This document shows, in pieces, positions 47,076 through 55,023 of a stretch of 64,000 bases of DNA. The stretch is from the NCBI RefSeq assembly GCF_000423325.1, contig NZ_AUHT01000004.1:1-64000 (forward strand), written 5' to 3'. The notes under the pieces are model-generated. The model was not told where the DNA came from. It made no database searches and worked only from the letters and a program-made list of their open reading frames with translations. The DNA is from Lysobacter defluvii IMMIB APB-9 = DSM 18482. GTDB taxonomy: Bacteria > Pseudomonadota > Gammaproteobacteria > Xanthomonadales > Xanthomonadaceae. The stretch's first letter is position 1. Each line of letters opens with the position of its first letter. A program made the translations under genes and the position numbers.

Positions 47076-48251
47076 TCAGTACAGCTCGATTGCCACCGCC
47101 GTTGCCTCGCCGCCACCGATGCACAGCGAAGCGACGCCGCGCTTGCCGCCACGCTGGCGAAGCGCATTGACCAGCGTGACCAGCAAACGCGCGCCACTTG
47201 CACCGATCGGGTGGCCCAGCGCGACCGCGCCGCCGTGCACGTTGAGCTTCTCGTGCGGGATGCCCAGGTCCTTCATCGGCGCCATGGCGACGCAGGAGAA
47301 CGCCTCGTTGACCTCGAACAGGTCCACGTCGTCCACGCTCCAGCCCGCCTTCTCCAGCACCTGCCGCAGCGCGCCCACCGGTGCGGTGGTGAACCACTCC
47401 GGCTCCTGCGAGTGGGTGGAGTGCGCGACGATGCGCGCCAGCGGCTTCAGACCGCGCTCGGCGGCGTCGTCGGCCGACATCAGCACCGCCGCGGCGGCGC
47501 CGTCGGAGATCTTCGAGGAGGACGCCGCGGTCAGCACGCCCTCCTTGCCGAAGGCCGGGCGCAGGCCCGCGATCTTCTCGACCTTGATCTTCCCGGGCTC
47601 CTCGTCGGTGTCGACCACCACCTCGCCCTTGCGGGTCTTGACGGTGACCGGGACGATCTCGTCCTTGAACAGGCCGTCGGCCTGGGCCTTCTGCGCGCGG
47701 TGCACGCTCTCGGTGGAGAACGCGTCCAGCGCCTCGCGGTCGAACTCGTACTTGCCGCAGGCCATGTCGCCGAACACGCCCATCGCCTTGCCGTCGTACG
47801 GGTTGGTCAGGCCGTCGTGCGCCATGTGGTCGAGGAACTCGCTGCTGCCGTAGCGGATGCCGGTGCGCGAGCCGTTGAGCAGGTGCGGGGCGTTGGTCAT
47901 CGACTCCATGCCGCCGGCGACCACGACCTTCGCCGAGCCGGCCTTGATCAGGTCGTGGCCGAACATCACCGCCTTCATGCCCGAGCCGCAGACCTTGTTG
48001 ATGGTGGTGCAGCCGGCGGACGGCGGCAGACCGGCACCCAGCGCGGCCTGGCGTGCCGGGGCCTGGCCGAGGCCGGCCGGCAGCACGCAGCCGAGGATGA
48101 CCTCGTCGACCTGATCGGCGGCCAGCCCGGCCTGCTCCAGCGCGCCCTTGATCGCGGCGGTGCCCAGCTCGGGGGTGGGGACGCCGGTGAACTGGCCGAG
48201 GAAGGAACCGATGGCGGTGCGCTTGGCACCGACGATGACGACGTCGCTCAT
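47076..48251 (-). CDS. Acetyl-CoA C-acetyltransferase (thiolase)
   Basis: The 391-residue degradative/biosynthetic thiolase II has nucleophilic Cys in NKVCGSGMKA, GGMESMTNAPHLL, NEAFSCVA, the histidine motif GGAVALGHPIGASG and the C-terminal Cys in CIGGGEATA. It interconverts two acetyl-CoA with acetoacetyl-CoA, consistent with processing the acetoacetate arm of leucine breakdown. The start MSDVVIVGAKRT at 48251 follows GGAG; the longer frame lacks homology. Confidence 0.93.
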   Translation of the reverse strand: MSDVVIVGAKRTAIGSFLGQFTGVPTPELGTAAIKGALEQAGLAADQVDEVILGCVLPAGLGQAPARQAALGAGLPPSAGCTTINKVCGSGMKAVMFGHDLIKAGSAKVVVAGGMESMTNAPHLLNGSRTGIRYGSSEFLDHMAHDGLTNPYDGKAMGVFGDMACGKYEFDREALDAFSTESVHRAQKAQADGLFKDEIVPVTVKTRKGEVVVDTDEEPGKIKVEKIAGLRPAFGKEGVLTAASSSKISDGAAAAVLMSADDAAERGLKPLARIVAHSTHSQEPEWFTTAPVGALRQVLEKAGWSVDDVDLFEVNEAFSCVAMAPMKDLGIPHEKLNVHGGAVALGHPIGASGARLLVTLVNALRQRGGKRGVASLCIGGGEATAVAIELY

Positions 48252-48457
48252 GGGGACTCCGGGGGGTTGCGGAAGTACGGCGCGGAAATGCGGCTCGTGG
48301 CCCGCGATTATCGGCGGGGGCCGGAAACGGGGCAAACCTGAAGCGGTTGGCAAAACGGGAACGGCGGCCCGTCCATCCGGGGCAGCGCCTATTGCGCACC
48401 CGGTGGGGGCGCGGCAGTCTCGGGGGTCGGGCAGTCGTGCCTCACGGAGGGGAAGCA
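48252..48457. other. Divergent promoter region thiolase / autotransporter
   Basis: 206 bases between divergent starts. A GGAGGGG ribosome-binding site precedes the autotransporter ATG. No clear promoter pair or palindrome was recognised. Confidence 0.3.
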
Positions 48458-51274
48458 ATGAATCTGCAGCAACCGGTCCGCCTGCGCCGCGGGCGCCTGG
48501 CCCTTGCCGTCGCCGCGCTGGTGGCATTGAGCGCCTGTGGTGGAGGCGGTGGCGGCTCCAACGTCCGCGTCGAACCCCCTCCGCCGCCGGACCCGCCGCC
48601 GACCAGCAACGACCCGCAGCCGGCGGTCGACGTGCACCTGGCGCTGACCAACGCCTACGAGGCGCAGGACGCCGGGTTCACCGGGGAGGGCGTGACCATC
48701 GGCTTCCTCGACAGCGGCATCCGTCGCGACCACCCGATGATGCAGGGCCGGGTCACCGGCAGCTACACCTACCTGGACCCGGCCCGCAACGACCTCGGCA
48801 CCGACGACGTGCTCGGCCACGGCACCGCCGTCGCGCAGATCGCCGGCGGCAACCCGTTCGGCGAGCTGCCCGGTGGCATCGCGCAGGGCGCCGACTTCGT
48901 CTCGGCGCGCATCATCTCCGACGCCCCGCCGGACGACGACGGCTCCGGGCGCGGCAACGAGGTCACCGACGGCTCCTGGCTCGCGATCCCGCACGAGGAC
49001 CTGATGCGCAGCGGGGCCCGGATCTCCAACAACTCCTGGGGCGGCCTGTACTGGACCGGCGGAGATTCCGTCACCCGCACCTTCATCGAGGGCATGCGCC
49101 CGTACGTGGAGTGGGGCGGGCTGGTGGTGTTCGCGGCGGGCAACGACGGGCTGGACGAGCCCTCCGACACCGCCGCGCTGCCCAGCATGGGCGCCGGCGC
49201 GGAGGTGCTGGAGAAGGGCTGGCTGGCGGTGGCCGCGGTCAAGAGCCACGACGTCAACGAGCTGGCCGACTACTCCAACGCCTGCGGCAAGGCCGCCGCC
49301 TACTGCCTGGTCGCGCCGGGCGGGGTGATCGTCAGCGACGTCGACGACCCCGCCGGCGACCCGAGCTACTGGATCTACCGGGGCACATCCTTCGCCGCCC
49401 CGCAGGTGTCCGGTGCCGCGGCGCTGGTGTGGGAGGCCTTCCCGTACTTCGACGCCGACATGGTGCGCCAGTCGATCCTGGGCACCGCGCTCGACCTGGG
49501 CGAGGTGGGCGTGGACCGCACCTTCGGCCACGGCCTGCTGGACGTCGGCGCGGCGGTGAAGGGCCCGGGCCGGCTCGACTGGGGTCAGGCGCGCGCGGAC
49601 TTCAACGGCGGCATGTCGACCTGGGGCAACGACCTGACCGGCGCCGGCGGCATCACCAAGACCGGCAGCGGCCACCTTGACCTGACCGGCGAGAACAGCT
49701 ACGACGGCCCGACCATCGTCAACGGCGGCGTGCTGTCCTCGCTGCACGACATCCCCGGCGAGCTGCGCATCGGCAGCAACGGCCTGGTGCTGCTGGACGA
49801 CATCGGCGTAGGCGGCGCGGTGAGCAACAGCGGCACGCTCGCCCTGATCGGCACCAACCCGGAAGGCACCGACCACGTCATCGGCGGCAACTACACCCAG
49901 GCCGACGGCGGCACCCTGGCCTTCGACATCGGCGAGCGCCTGGACGTGATCGGCACCGCCACGCTCGACGGCGATGCGCTGGTGACCGGCCTGACCGAAG
50001 GCTACGTCCACTCCAGCCGCGAGACCTTCCTGCACGCCACCGAGGGCGTGGAGGGCCGCTTCGACGGCCTGTACGCCGCCGATGGCGTGTTCCTGGATGC
50101 CAGCCTTGGATACGGCGACACCACCGTGTGGCTGGACATCGAGCGCCTGGACGTCAGCGCCACGGCGCAGTCGCTGGGCATGCCGACCGCGGCCCTCTCC
50201 GCCGCCGAGCGCGTGGAGCAGGCGTTCCGCATGATCGACCGCGGCGCGCTGCCCGGCATGGGCGACGGACCGGGCACGGCGGGCTTCCTCGAGGCAGCCG
50301 GCGCGCTGCAGCGCAGTGCCACCGCCGCGGCCGCGGAGACCTCGCTGTCGAGCCTGTCGGGCGAAATGCACGGTGCGGAAACCGCCTTCACCATGATGGC
50401 CGTCGAGGGCGGCCGCCATGCGCTGGAGAGCCGTCTTGACCGGCTGGGGCAGGGCGGTTTCGCCGGCTCCTGGGCCGAGCGCCTGGACGGCGAGCGCGGC
50501 CTGTGGTCCAACGCCGGCCTGCTGGACTCGCGTGGCTGGATGATGGGCCACGACCTCCGGCTGGCGCCGGGCCTGACCGTCGGCGCCGCGGTAGGCCAGG
50601 TGGACGGCTCCGGCCGCCACGAACTGCGCCGCGACCGCGAGCGCAACCGCCAGCTCGACACCCGGGTCTACGCCTCCTGGGACAGCCTGGGTGGCACCTA
50701 CCTGATGGGCAGCCTGGCGCACGGCCGCATGGACCGCGACGTGCACCGCGACGTGCTGCTGGGCGGCGAGCGCTTCGGCGTCCGCGCCGACTACGCCACC
50801 ACCCACACCACCCTGGGCCTGCAGGCCGGCCACCGCTTCCGCATCGGCGGCGGCACCGTGACCCCGTACGTGGGCGCGCAGAGCCTGGAGCTGGACCGCG
50901 ACGGCTTCAGCGAGTCCGGCGCCGCCGGCTTCGGCCTCAGCACCACCGGCTCGAGCTACAGCGCCGACCAGGCCCTGGCGGGCGTCCGCCTGGACCGCGG
51001 CCTGTGGTGGGGCGACACCCGCGTCGAACTGACCGGCCGCATCGAGTGGCAACACACCCTGTCCCAGTCGGGCCAGGCCGTCGCCGCCCGCTTCACCGGC
51101 CTGGACGCCTGGTCGCCGATCGCCGGCGCCGGCCTGGATGACGAGGTCGGCGTGCTGGGCTTCGGCGTGGGCATGGCGCTGCCGCTCGGCCGGCTCGGCT
51201 TCGACGTGGATGCGAGGCGGGAGTTTGGGGAGACGTGGGCGGGGGCGAGCGCCAGTTGGGTCGTCGGGTTCTGA
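48458..51274 (+). CDS. Autotransporter subtilisin-like serine protease with lipoprotein signal
   Basis: 938 residues. The signal ends in lipobox LSAC (Cys27), followed by a Gly6 run and a proline-rich spacer. The S8 peptidase domain (about 60-360) has the full triad: Asp85 in FLDSGI, His121 in LGHGTAVAQIAG and Ser in GTSFAAPQVSGAAAL, with oxyanion Asn in NNSWGG. A beta-helical passenger stem with one autotransporter-associated repeat (GAGGITKTGSGHLDLTGENS) follows. The C-terminal autotransporter barrel, about 280 residues, ends VVGF with terminal Phe. Lipidated subtilisin autotransporters such as NalP and SphB1 are the closest known type. Confidence 0.9.
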   Translation: MNLQQPVRLRRGRLALAVAALVALSACGGGGGGSNVRVEPPPPPDPPPTSNDPQPAVDVHLALTNAYEAQDAGFTGEGVTIGFLDSGIRRDHPMMQGRVTGSYTYLDPARNDLGTDDVLGHGTAVAQIAGGNPFGELPGGIAQGADFVSARIISDAPPDDDGSGRGNEVTDGSWLAIPHEDLMRSGARISNNSWGGLYWTGGDSVTRTFIEGMRPYVEWGGLVVFAAGNDGLDEPSDTAALPSMGAGAEVLEKGWLAVAAVKSHDVNELADYSNACGKAAAYCLVAPGGVIVSDVDDPAGDPSYWIYRGTSFAAPQVSGAAALVWEAFPYFDADMVRQSILGTALDLGEVGVDRTFGHGLLDVGAAVKGPGRLDWGQARADFNGGMSTWGNDLTGAGGITKTGSGHLDLTGENSYDGPTIVNGGVLSSLHDIPGELRIGSNGLVLLDDIGVGGAVSNSGTLALIGTNPEGTDHVIGGNYTQADGGTLAFDIGERLDVIGTATLDGDALVTGLTEGYVHSSRETFLHATEGVEGRFDGLYAADGVFLDASLGYGDTTVWLDIERLDVSATAQSLGMPTAALSAAERVEQAFRMIDRGALPGMGDGPGTAGFLEAAGALQRSATAAAAETSLSSLSGEMHGAETAFTMMAVEGGRHALESRLDRLGQGGFAGSWAERLDGERGLWSNAGLLDSRGWMMGHDLRLAPGLTVGAAVGQVDGSGRHELRRDRERNRQLDTRVYASWDSLGGTYLMGSLAHGRMDRDVHRDVLLGGERFGVRADYATTHTTLGLQAGHRFRIGGGTVTPYVGAQSLELDRDGFSESGAAGFGLSTTGSSYSADQALAGVRLDRGLWWGDTRVELTGRIEWQHTLSQSGQAVAARFTGLDAWSPIAGAGLDDEVGVLGFGVGMALPLGRLGFDVDARREFGETWAGASASWVVGF

Positions 51275-51290
51275 GGGGGGAGGGGTAGAA

Positions 51291-51454
51291 GCGGGAACCG
51301 GGAACCGGGAACGGGAGGTCGGCGCGGCGGGTCGTGCGCCGGCCTTCGTTGGAGATCACTCCTGGTAAGCGGGCGGGCGTAGCGGAGTGCTTTGAAAGGC
51401 ACCGAAGGGCAACGCCCTCCCAGCCCCGGCAGACCTTTCGTTCCCGGTTCCCGC
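51291..51454. repeat. Heptamer repeats (family C) in autotransporter-ivd gap, opposite orientations
   Basis: GGGAAC units at 51291-51312 and their reverse complement (GTTCCC) at 51439-51454 bracket about 125 bases without a gene. The second copy lies just after the isovaleryl-CoA dehydrogenase stop. Confidence 0.8.
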
Positions 51455-51456
51455 TC

Positions 51457-52614
51457 TTACTTCACTCCCACCAACTCCCGCCCCACCAACATCAGCCGAA
51501 TCTCATTCGTCCCCGCCCCAATCTCATACAACTTCGCATCCCGCAGGATCCGCCCGGTCGGGTACTCGTTGATGTAGCCGTTGCCGCCGAGGGCCTGGAT
51601 CGCCTCCAGGGCGACCTGCACGGCGTTGCGGCTGGCGTGGAGCAGGCAGCTGGCGGCGTCGACGCGGCTGTCGTGGCCGGCGTCGTAGTCGCGGGCGACC
51701 TGGTAGGCGAAGGCCCGGCTGGACTGCAGCGCGGTGTACATCTCGGCCATCTTGGCCTGCATCAGCTGGAAGCAGCCGATGGGCTGGTCGAACTGGCGGC
51801 GCTCGCGGACGTAGGGCAGGGCGATGTCGAGCGCGGCCTGCATCAGGCCCAGCGGGCCGCCGGACAGGACCAGGCGCTCGGTGTTGAGGCCGCTCATCAG
51901 CACGCGGACGCCCTCGTTGACCTCGCCCAGCACGTTTTCGGCCGGGATCTCGCAGTCCTCGAACACCAGCTCGCAGGTGTTGGAGCCGCGCATGCCGAGC
52001 TTGTCGAGCTTCTGCGCGGTGGAGAAGCCCTTCATGCCCTTCTCGACGAGGAAGGCGGTCATGCAGCGGCTGCCGGCGTCCTTGCCCGCGGTGCGCATGT
52101 AGACGATGAGGACGTCGGCCTCCGGGCCGTTGGTGATCCACATCTTGTTGCCGTTCGCGACCCAGACGTCGCCGCGCTTTTCGGCGCGGCAGGACATCGA
52201 GCCGACCACGTCGGAGCCGGCGCCGGGCTCGCTCATCGCCAGCGCGCCCTTGAGCTCGCCGCTGCACAGGCCGGGCAGGAACTTGCGCCGCTGCTCCTCG
52301 GTGCCGTTGGCGTAGACGTTGTTCACGCACAGGTTGGAGTGCGCGCCGTAGCTCAGGCCGATCGAGCCGGAGCAGCGCGAGATCTCCTCCATCGCGACCA
52401 CGTGGGCCAGGTAGCCCATTTCGCTGCCGCCGTACTCGCCCGGCACGGTCAGGCCGAGCAGGCCCATTTCGCCGAGCTTGGGCCACAGCTCCTGCGGGAA
52501 GGCGTTCTCGTGGTCCACCTTCTCCGCCAGCGGGGCGATCTCGGCTTCGGCGAAGCGGCGGACGGCTTCGCGCAGGGAATCGATTTCCTCACCAAGCGGG
52601 AAGGGGCGCATCAC
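51457..52614 (-). CDS. liuA: Isovaleryl-CoA dehydrogenase
   Basis: FAD-dependent acyl-CoA dehydrogenase of 385 residues that oxidises isovaleryl-CoA to 3-methylcrotonyl-CoA. Family segments are [30 protein letters not shown] and [14 protein letters not shown], with [17 protein letters not shown] near the end. The catalytic glutamate appears in the IVD-specific position in [15 protein letters not shown] rather than near the C-terminus. An ATG one codon later is equally possible. Downstream of leucine dehydrogenase, separated by a terminator-like hairpin. Confidence 0.93.
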   Translation of the reverse strand: MMRPFPLGEEIDSLREAVRRFAEAEIAPLAEKVDHENAFPQELWPKLGEMGLLGLTVPGEYGGSEMGYLAHVVAMEEISRCSGSIGLSYGAHSNLCVNNVYANGTEEQRRKFLPGLCSGELKGALAMSEPGAGSDVVGSMSCRAEKRGDVWVANGNKMWITNGPEADVLIVYMRTAGKDAGSRCMTAFLVEKGMKGFSTAQKLDKLGMRGSNTCELVFEDCEIPAENVLGEVNEGVRVLMSGLNTERLVLSGGPLGLMQAALDIALPYVRERRQFDQPIGCFQLMQAKMAEMYTALQSSRAFAYQVARDYDAGHDSRVDAASCLLHASRNAVQVALEAIQALGGNGYINEYPTGRILRDAKLYEIGAGTNEIRLMLVGRELVGVK

Positions 52615-52619
52615 GTTCT

Positions 52620-52657
52620 CCAGTCAGAAACAACGACGGGGCACTAAGCCCCGTCGT
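52620..52657 (-). terminator. Terminator between leucine dehydrogenase and isovaleryl-CoA dehydrogenase genes
   Basis: Minus-strand hairpin ACGACGGGGC-TTAGT-GCCCCGTCGT followed by TGTTTCTG. It lies 20 bases past the leucine dehydrogenase stop and just before the next start, so the downstream gene may depend on readthrough or its own promoter. Confidence 0.75.
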
Positions 52658-52676
52658 CGGTTTACATCACTACGGC

Positions 52677-53780
52677 TCAGGCACCGCCGCGGATGCGGCC
52701 CTCGAAGCGCGGGGCGCTGCGGCCCAGCGGCAGCTTGAGCTTGCCCATCACCTCGATGCGCTCCTCGGCCATGCGGTCGGCGGCCTTGTAGGTCGGGATG
52801 CCGTCGCGCTGGGCGATCTCGAAGATGCGCGCCACGTTGTGGTAGATCGAGCGCATCTGGCGCATCGCGCGCTCGCGGTTGTAGCCGGTCATCTCCAGCG
52901 CGACGTTCATCACGCCGCCGGCGTTGACCGCGTAGTCCGGGGCGTAGAGGATGCCGCGCTTCTCGAGCTCGTCGCCGATGGCGTTGGTGGCCAGCTGGTT
53001 GTTGGCCGAGCCGCAGATGACCTTGGCCTTCAGGCGGGGCAGGGTCTCCTCGTTGACGGTGCCGCCCAGCGCGCACGGCGAGTACACGTCGGCGTCGACG
53101 TCGTAGATCTCGTCCAGGCCCACGGCCTCGGCGCCGTACTCGTTGACGGCCTTGTCGACCAGCGCCTGGTTGATGTCGGTGACGAAGATCTTCGCGCCGC
53201 GCTCCTTGAGCAGCTTCACGTACTCCATGCCGACGTGGCCCAGGCCCTGTACGGCGTGGCTGTACTTGCCGACTTCCTCGTCGCCGAACTTGGCGTTCAG
53301 CGCGGCCATCAGGCCCTGCAGGGTGCCGTAGGCGGTGAACGGCGAGGGGTCGCCCGAACCACCGTGGACCTGGTGCACGCCGGTGACGAACTCGGTCTCC
53401 TTGTAGACGTGCTCCATGTCGTTGACGTCGATGCCAACGTCCTCTGCGGTGATGTAGCGGCCGCCCAGCGACTGCACGGCCTTGCCGAACGCGCGGAACA
53501 GCGCCTCGGACTTGTCGGTGGCCGGGTTGCCGATGATCACGGCCTTGCCGCCGCCGATGTCGAGGCCGGCGACCGCGTTCTTGTAGGTCATGCCGCGCGA
53601 CAGGCGCAGCACGTCGTTCAGCGCTTCCTGCTCGCTCTTGTACGGCCACATGCGGGTACCGCCCAGCGCCGGGCCCAGCACGGTGTTGTGGATCGCGATG
53701 ATGGCCTTCAGGCCCGCGTCCTTGTTGTGGCAGAACACGACCTGCTCGTGGCCGAAGGTATCCAGGGTTTCGAAGATCAT
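52677..53780 (-). CDS. ldh: Leucine (branched-chain amino acid) dehydrogenase
   Basis: NAD-dependent oxidative deaminase of leucine, isoleucine and valine; 367 residues of the Glu/Leu/Phe/Val dehydrogenase family. LGPALGGTRMWPY (substrate glycines), RGMTYKNAVAGLDIGGGKAV (catalytic Lys in the GGGK segment), TAEDVGIDVNDM and the NAD fold VQGLGHVGMEYVKLL are visible. SANNQLAT and AVNAGGVMNVALEM follow. It feeds keto acids to branched-chain catabolism and to primers for iso-branched fatty acids. Confidence 0.94.
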   Translation of the reverse strand: MIFETLDTFGHEQVVFCHNKDAGLKAIIAIHNTVLGPALGGTRMWPYKSEQEALNDVLRLSRGMTYKNAVAGLDIGGGKAVIIGNPATDKSEALFRAFGKAVQSLGGRYITAEDVGIDVNDMEHVYKETEFVTGVHQVHGGSGDPSPFTAYGTLQGLMAALNAKFGDEEVGKYSHAVQGLGHVGMEYVKLLKERGAKIFVTDINQALVDKAVNEYGAEAVGLDEIYDVDADVYSPCALGGTVNEETLPRLKAKVICGSANNQLATNAIGDELEKRGILYAPDYAVNAGGVMNVALEMTGYNRERAMRQMRSIYHNVARIFEIAQRDGIPTYKAADRMAEERIEVMGKLKLPLGRSAPRFEGRIRGGA

Positions 53781-53876
53781 CAGCTGCTCCGCGGGCGCCG
53801 GGGCGCAAGGGCCTGTGCCGGCTTTGTGGGGTTAACGAACCCGCGATTGTACCCCCTCTCCCCGCCATGCTGCGCC

Positions 53877-53999
53877 CCCTCTCCCGCTCGCGGGAGAGGG
53901 TTGGGGTGAGGGCAGCTTTTGCCTTTGCTCTTCAGAAACCAGCCCAAAAGCGGCCCTCATCCGCCCTTCGGGCACCTTCTCCCGCAAGCGGGAGAAGGG
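53877..53999. repeat. Repeat family A doublet, copy 3 (inverted)
   Basis: CCCTCTCCCGC-TC-GCGGGAGAGGG, a variable middle, then GGCCCTCATCCGCCCTTCGG and CTTCTCCCGC-AA-GCGGGAGAAG. It supplies the last 15 codons and the TGA stop (53957-53959) of the histidine phosphatase gene. Confidence 0.85.
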
Positions 54000-54481
54000 A
54001 GATCGACCCGGTACACCCGCCCATGCTCGTCGTGGCCGATCTCCTCCAGGTCCGGACCCGCCCCCAGCGCCTCGGCCAGCGGATTCAGGGTGTTGGAATG
54101 CGCGACCACCACCGCGGGCTCGTTCCGCTCCACGACCAGCCGGATCAACGCGCCCGGTTCAGCCGGGTCGTACAGCTCCACTTCGGCGCCGGCGTCCGCA
54201 GCGATGGCGGCCGCGGTCTCCCGGGATCGACGGGTGTCGGTCGCGTAGACCCGCCGCAGCGCCGGTGCGCCAAGCTCCCGGTGCCAGGCGCCGGCGCGGA
54301 CGCGTCCAGCGCCGGAGAGTGAGGGATCCGAACCCTCGCCAGCCTCGGCATGACGCAAGAGCCAGACCGTGGTCCGCATCTCGGAGGTATCCGCCGCCAT
54401 GACCGGGGGGATTCCGACCGCCAGGGCCCACGCCACCAGCAACGTGGCAGCAACGGCCACGCCCCACCGTGCCGCCCTCAA
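53957..54481 (-). CDS. Exported histidine phosphatase-family protein
   Basis: 174 residues from a TTG start that overlaps the preceding stop (TTGA). A signal peptide (WGVAVAATLLVAWALAVGIP) leads to the phosphoglycerate-mutase-like domain with the phospho-accepting histidine in LLRHAEAGEG. DTRRSRETAAAIA and the second histidine in VVVAHSNTLNP follow. The C-terminal [13 protein letters not shown] is encoded by a family A repeat and replaces any original end. The substrate is unknown. The longer frame with an ATG at 54574 would overlap the upstream gene by 96 bases and is less likely. Confidence 0.75.
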   Translation of the reverse strand: MRAARWGVAVAATLLVAWALAVGIPPVMAADTSEMRTTVWLLRHAEAGEGSDPSLSGAGRVRAGAWHRELGAPALRRVYATDTRRSRETAAAIAADAGAEVELYDPAEPGALIRLVVERNEPAVVVAHSNTLNPLAEALGAGPDLEEIGHDEHGRVYRVDLPSPACGRRCPKGG

Positions 54482-54714
54482 AGCCGGCCCCGCGGTGTAC
54501 GCACCAACACCAGCAGCAGGCCGGCCAGCAGCGAAAGCATGCCCATGCCCGCCACCGCCACGCGCAATTGCCAAGGGTCCACCGACAGGCTGCCGATGAC
54601 GAGCAGGAAGCCGACCGTGGTCGTCAGGACGAGCCAGGTGACCGTGTTGCCGGTTCCGGGGGTGCTGGAGGCGTGCCTCGCGGGGGCGCCGGCGCGGTCC
54701 GTGGCCCCGGTCAC
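54478..54714 (-). CDS. Small two-helix membrane protein
   Basis: 78-residue product from GTG 54714. It has a polar N-terminus, then two hydrophobic segments (TWLVLTTTVGFLLVIGSL and VAVAGMGMLSLLAGLLLVLV) and a short basic tail. No family is recognised. The GTG overlaps the stop of the 29-codon ORF upstream (GTGA), and its TGA overlaps the TTG start of the phosphatase (TTGA), so the three genes form a tightly coupled mini-operon. Confidence 0.55.
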   Translation of the reverse strand: MTGATDRAGAPARHASSTPGTGNTVTWLVLTTTVGFLLVIGSLSVDPWQLRVAVAGMGMLSLLAGLLLVLVRTPRGRL

Positions 54715-54800
54715 GGGCAGACCGCCTGCAGGACCCAGGCCGCCAGGTAGAGCGGCGCCGCGAGGACTGTCCTGACCAGCGATTTGAGCAGGCAGATCAT
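54711..54800 (-). CDS. 29-residue hydrophobic peptide, first gene of mini-operon
   Basis: The ATG at 54800 is preceded by GAGGT at good distance. It encodes [20 protein letters not shown] followed by AWVLQAVCP: one basic-then-hydrophobic helix, probably a small inner-membrane or leader peptide. The stop overlaps the GTG of the next gene. The length is near the noise limit. The ribosome-binding site and the overlap chain argue that it is real. Confidence 0.45.
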   Translation of the reverse strand: MICLLKSLVRTVLAAPLYLAAWVLQAVCP

Positions 54801-54900
54801 GGCGGCACCTCGGCGGGTTGGGGTTTGGAGTCAGTTCTACGCCTGGGGTGGAAGGGGTTCCCGTGCCGGAGGTAACGCTGTTCAGGTGAAGCGAAAGGCG

Positions 54901-54948
54901 GCCCTCATCCGCCCTTCGGGCACCTTCTCCCGCAGGCGGGAGAAGGGA
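54901..54948. repeat. Repeat family A half unit, copy 4
   Basis: GGCCCTCATCCGCCCTTCGG followed by CTTCTCCCGC-AG-GCGGGAGAAG, about 75 bases upstream of the icmF start. Confidence 0.85.
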
Positions 54949-55023
54949 ACAACGGCACGGGAGAAGGGCGAGGCGGGGGCGGTACAATCGGGCGATTCCG
55001 TTTTCTGCATCAAGAGTGCGCCC

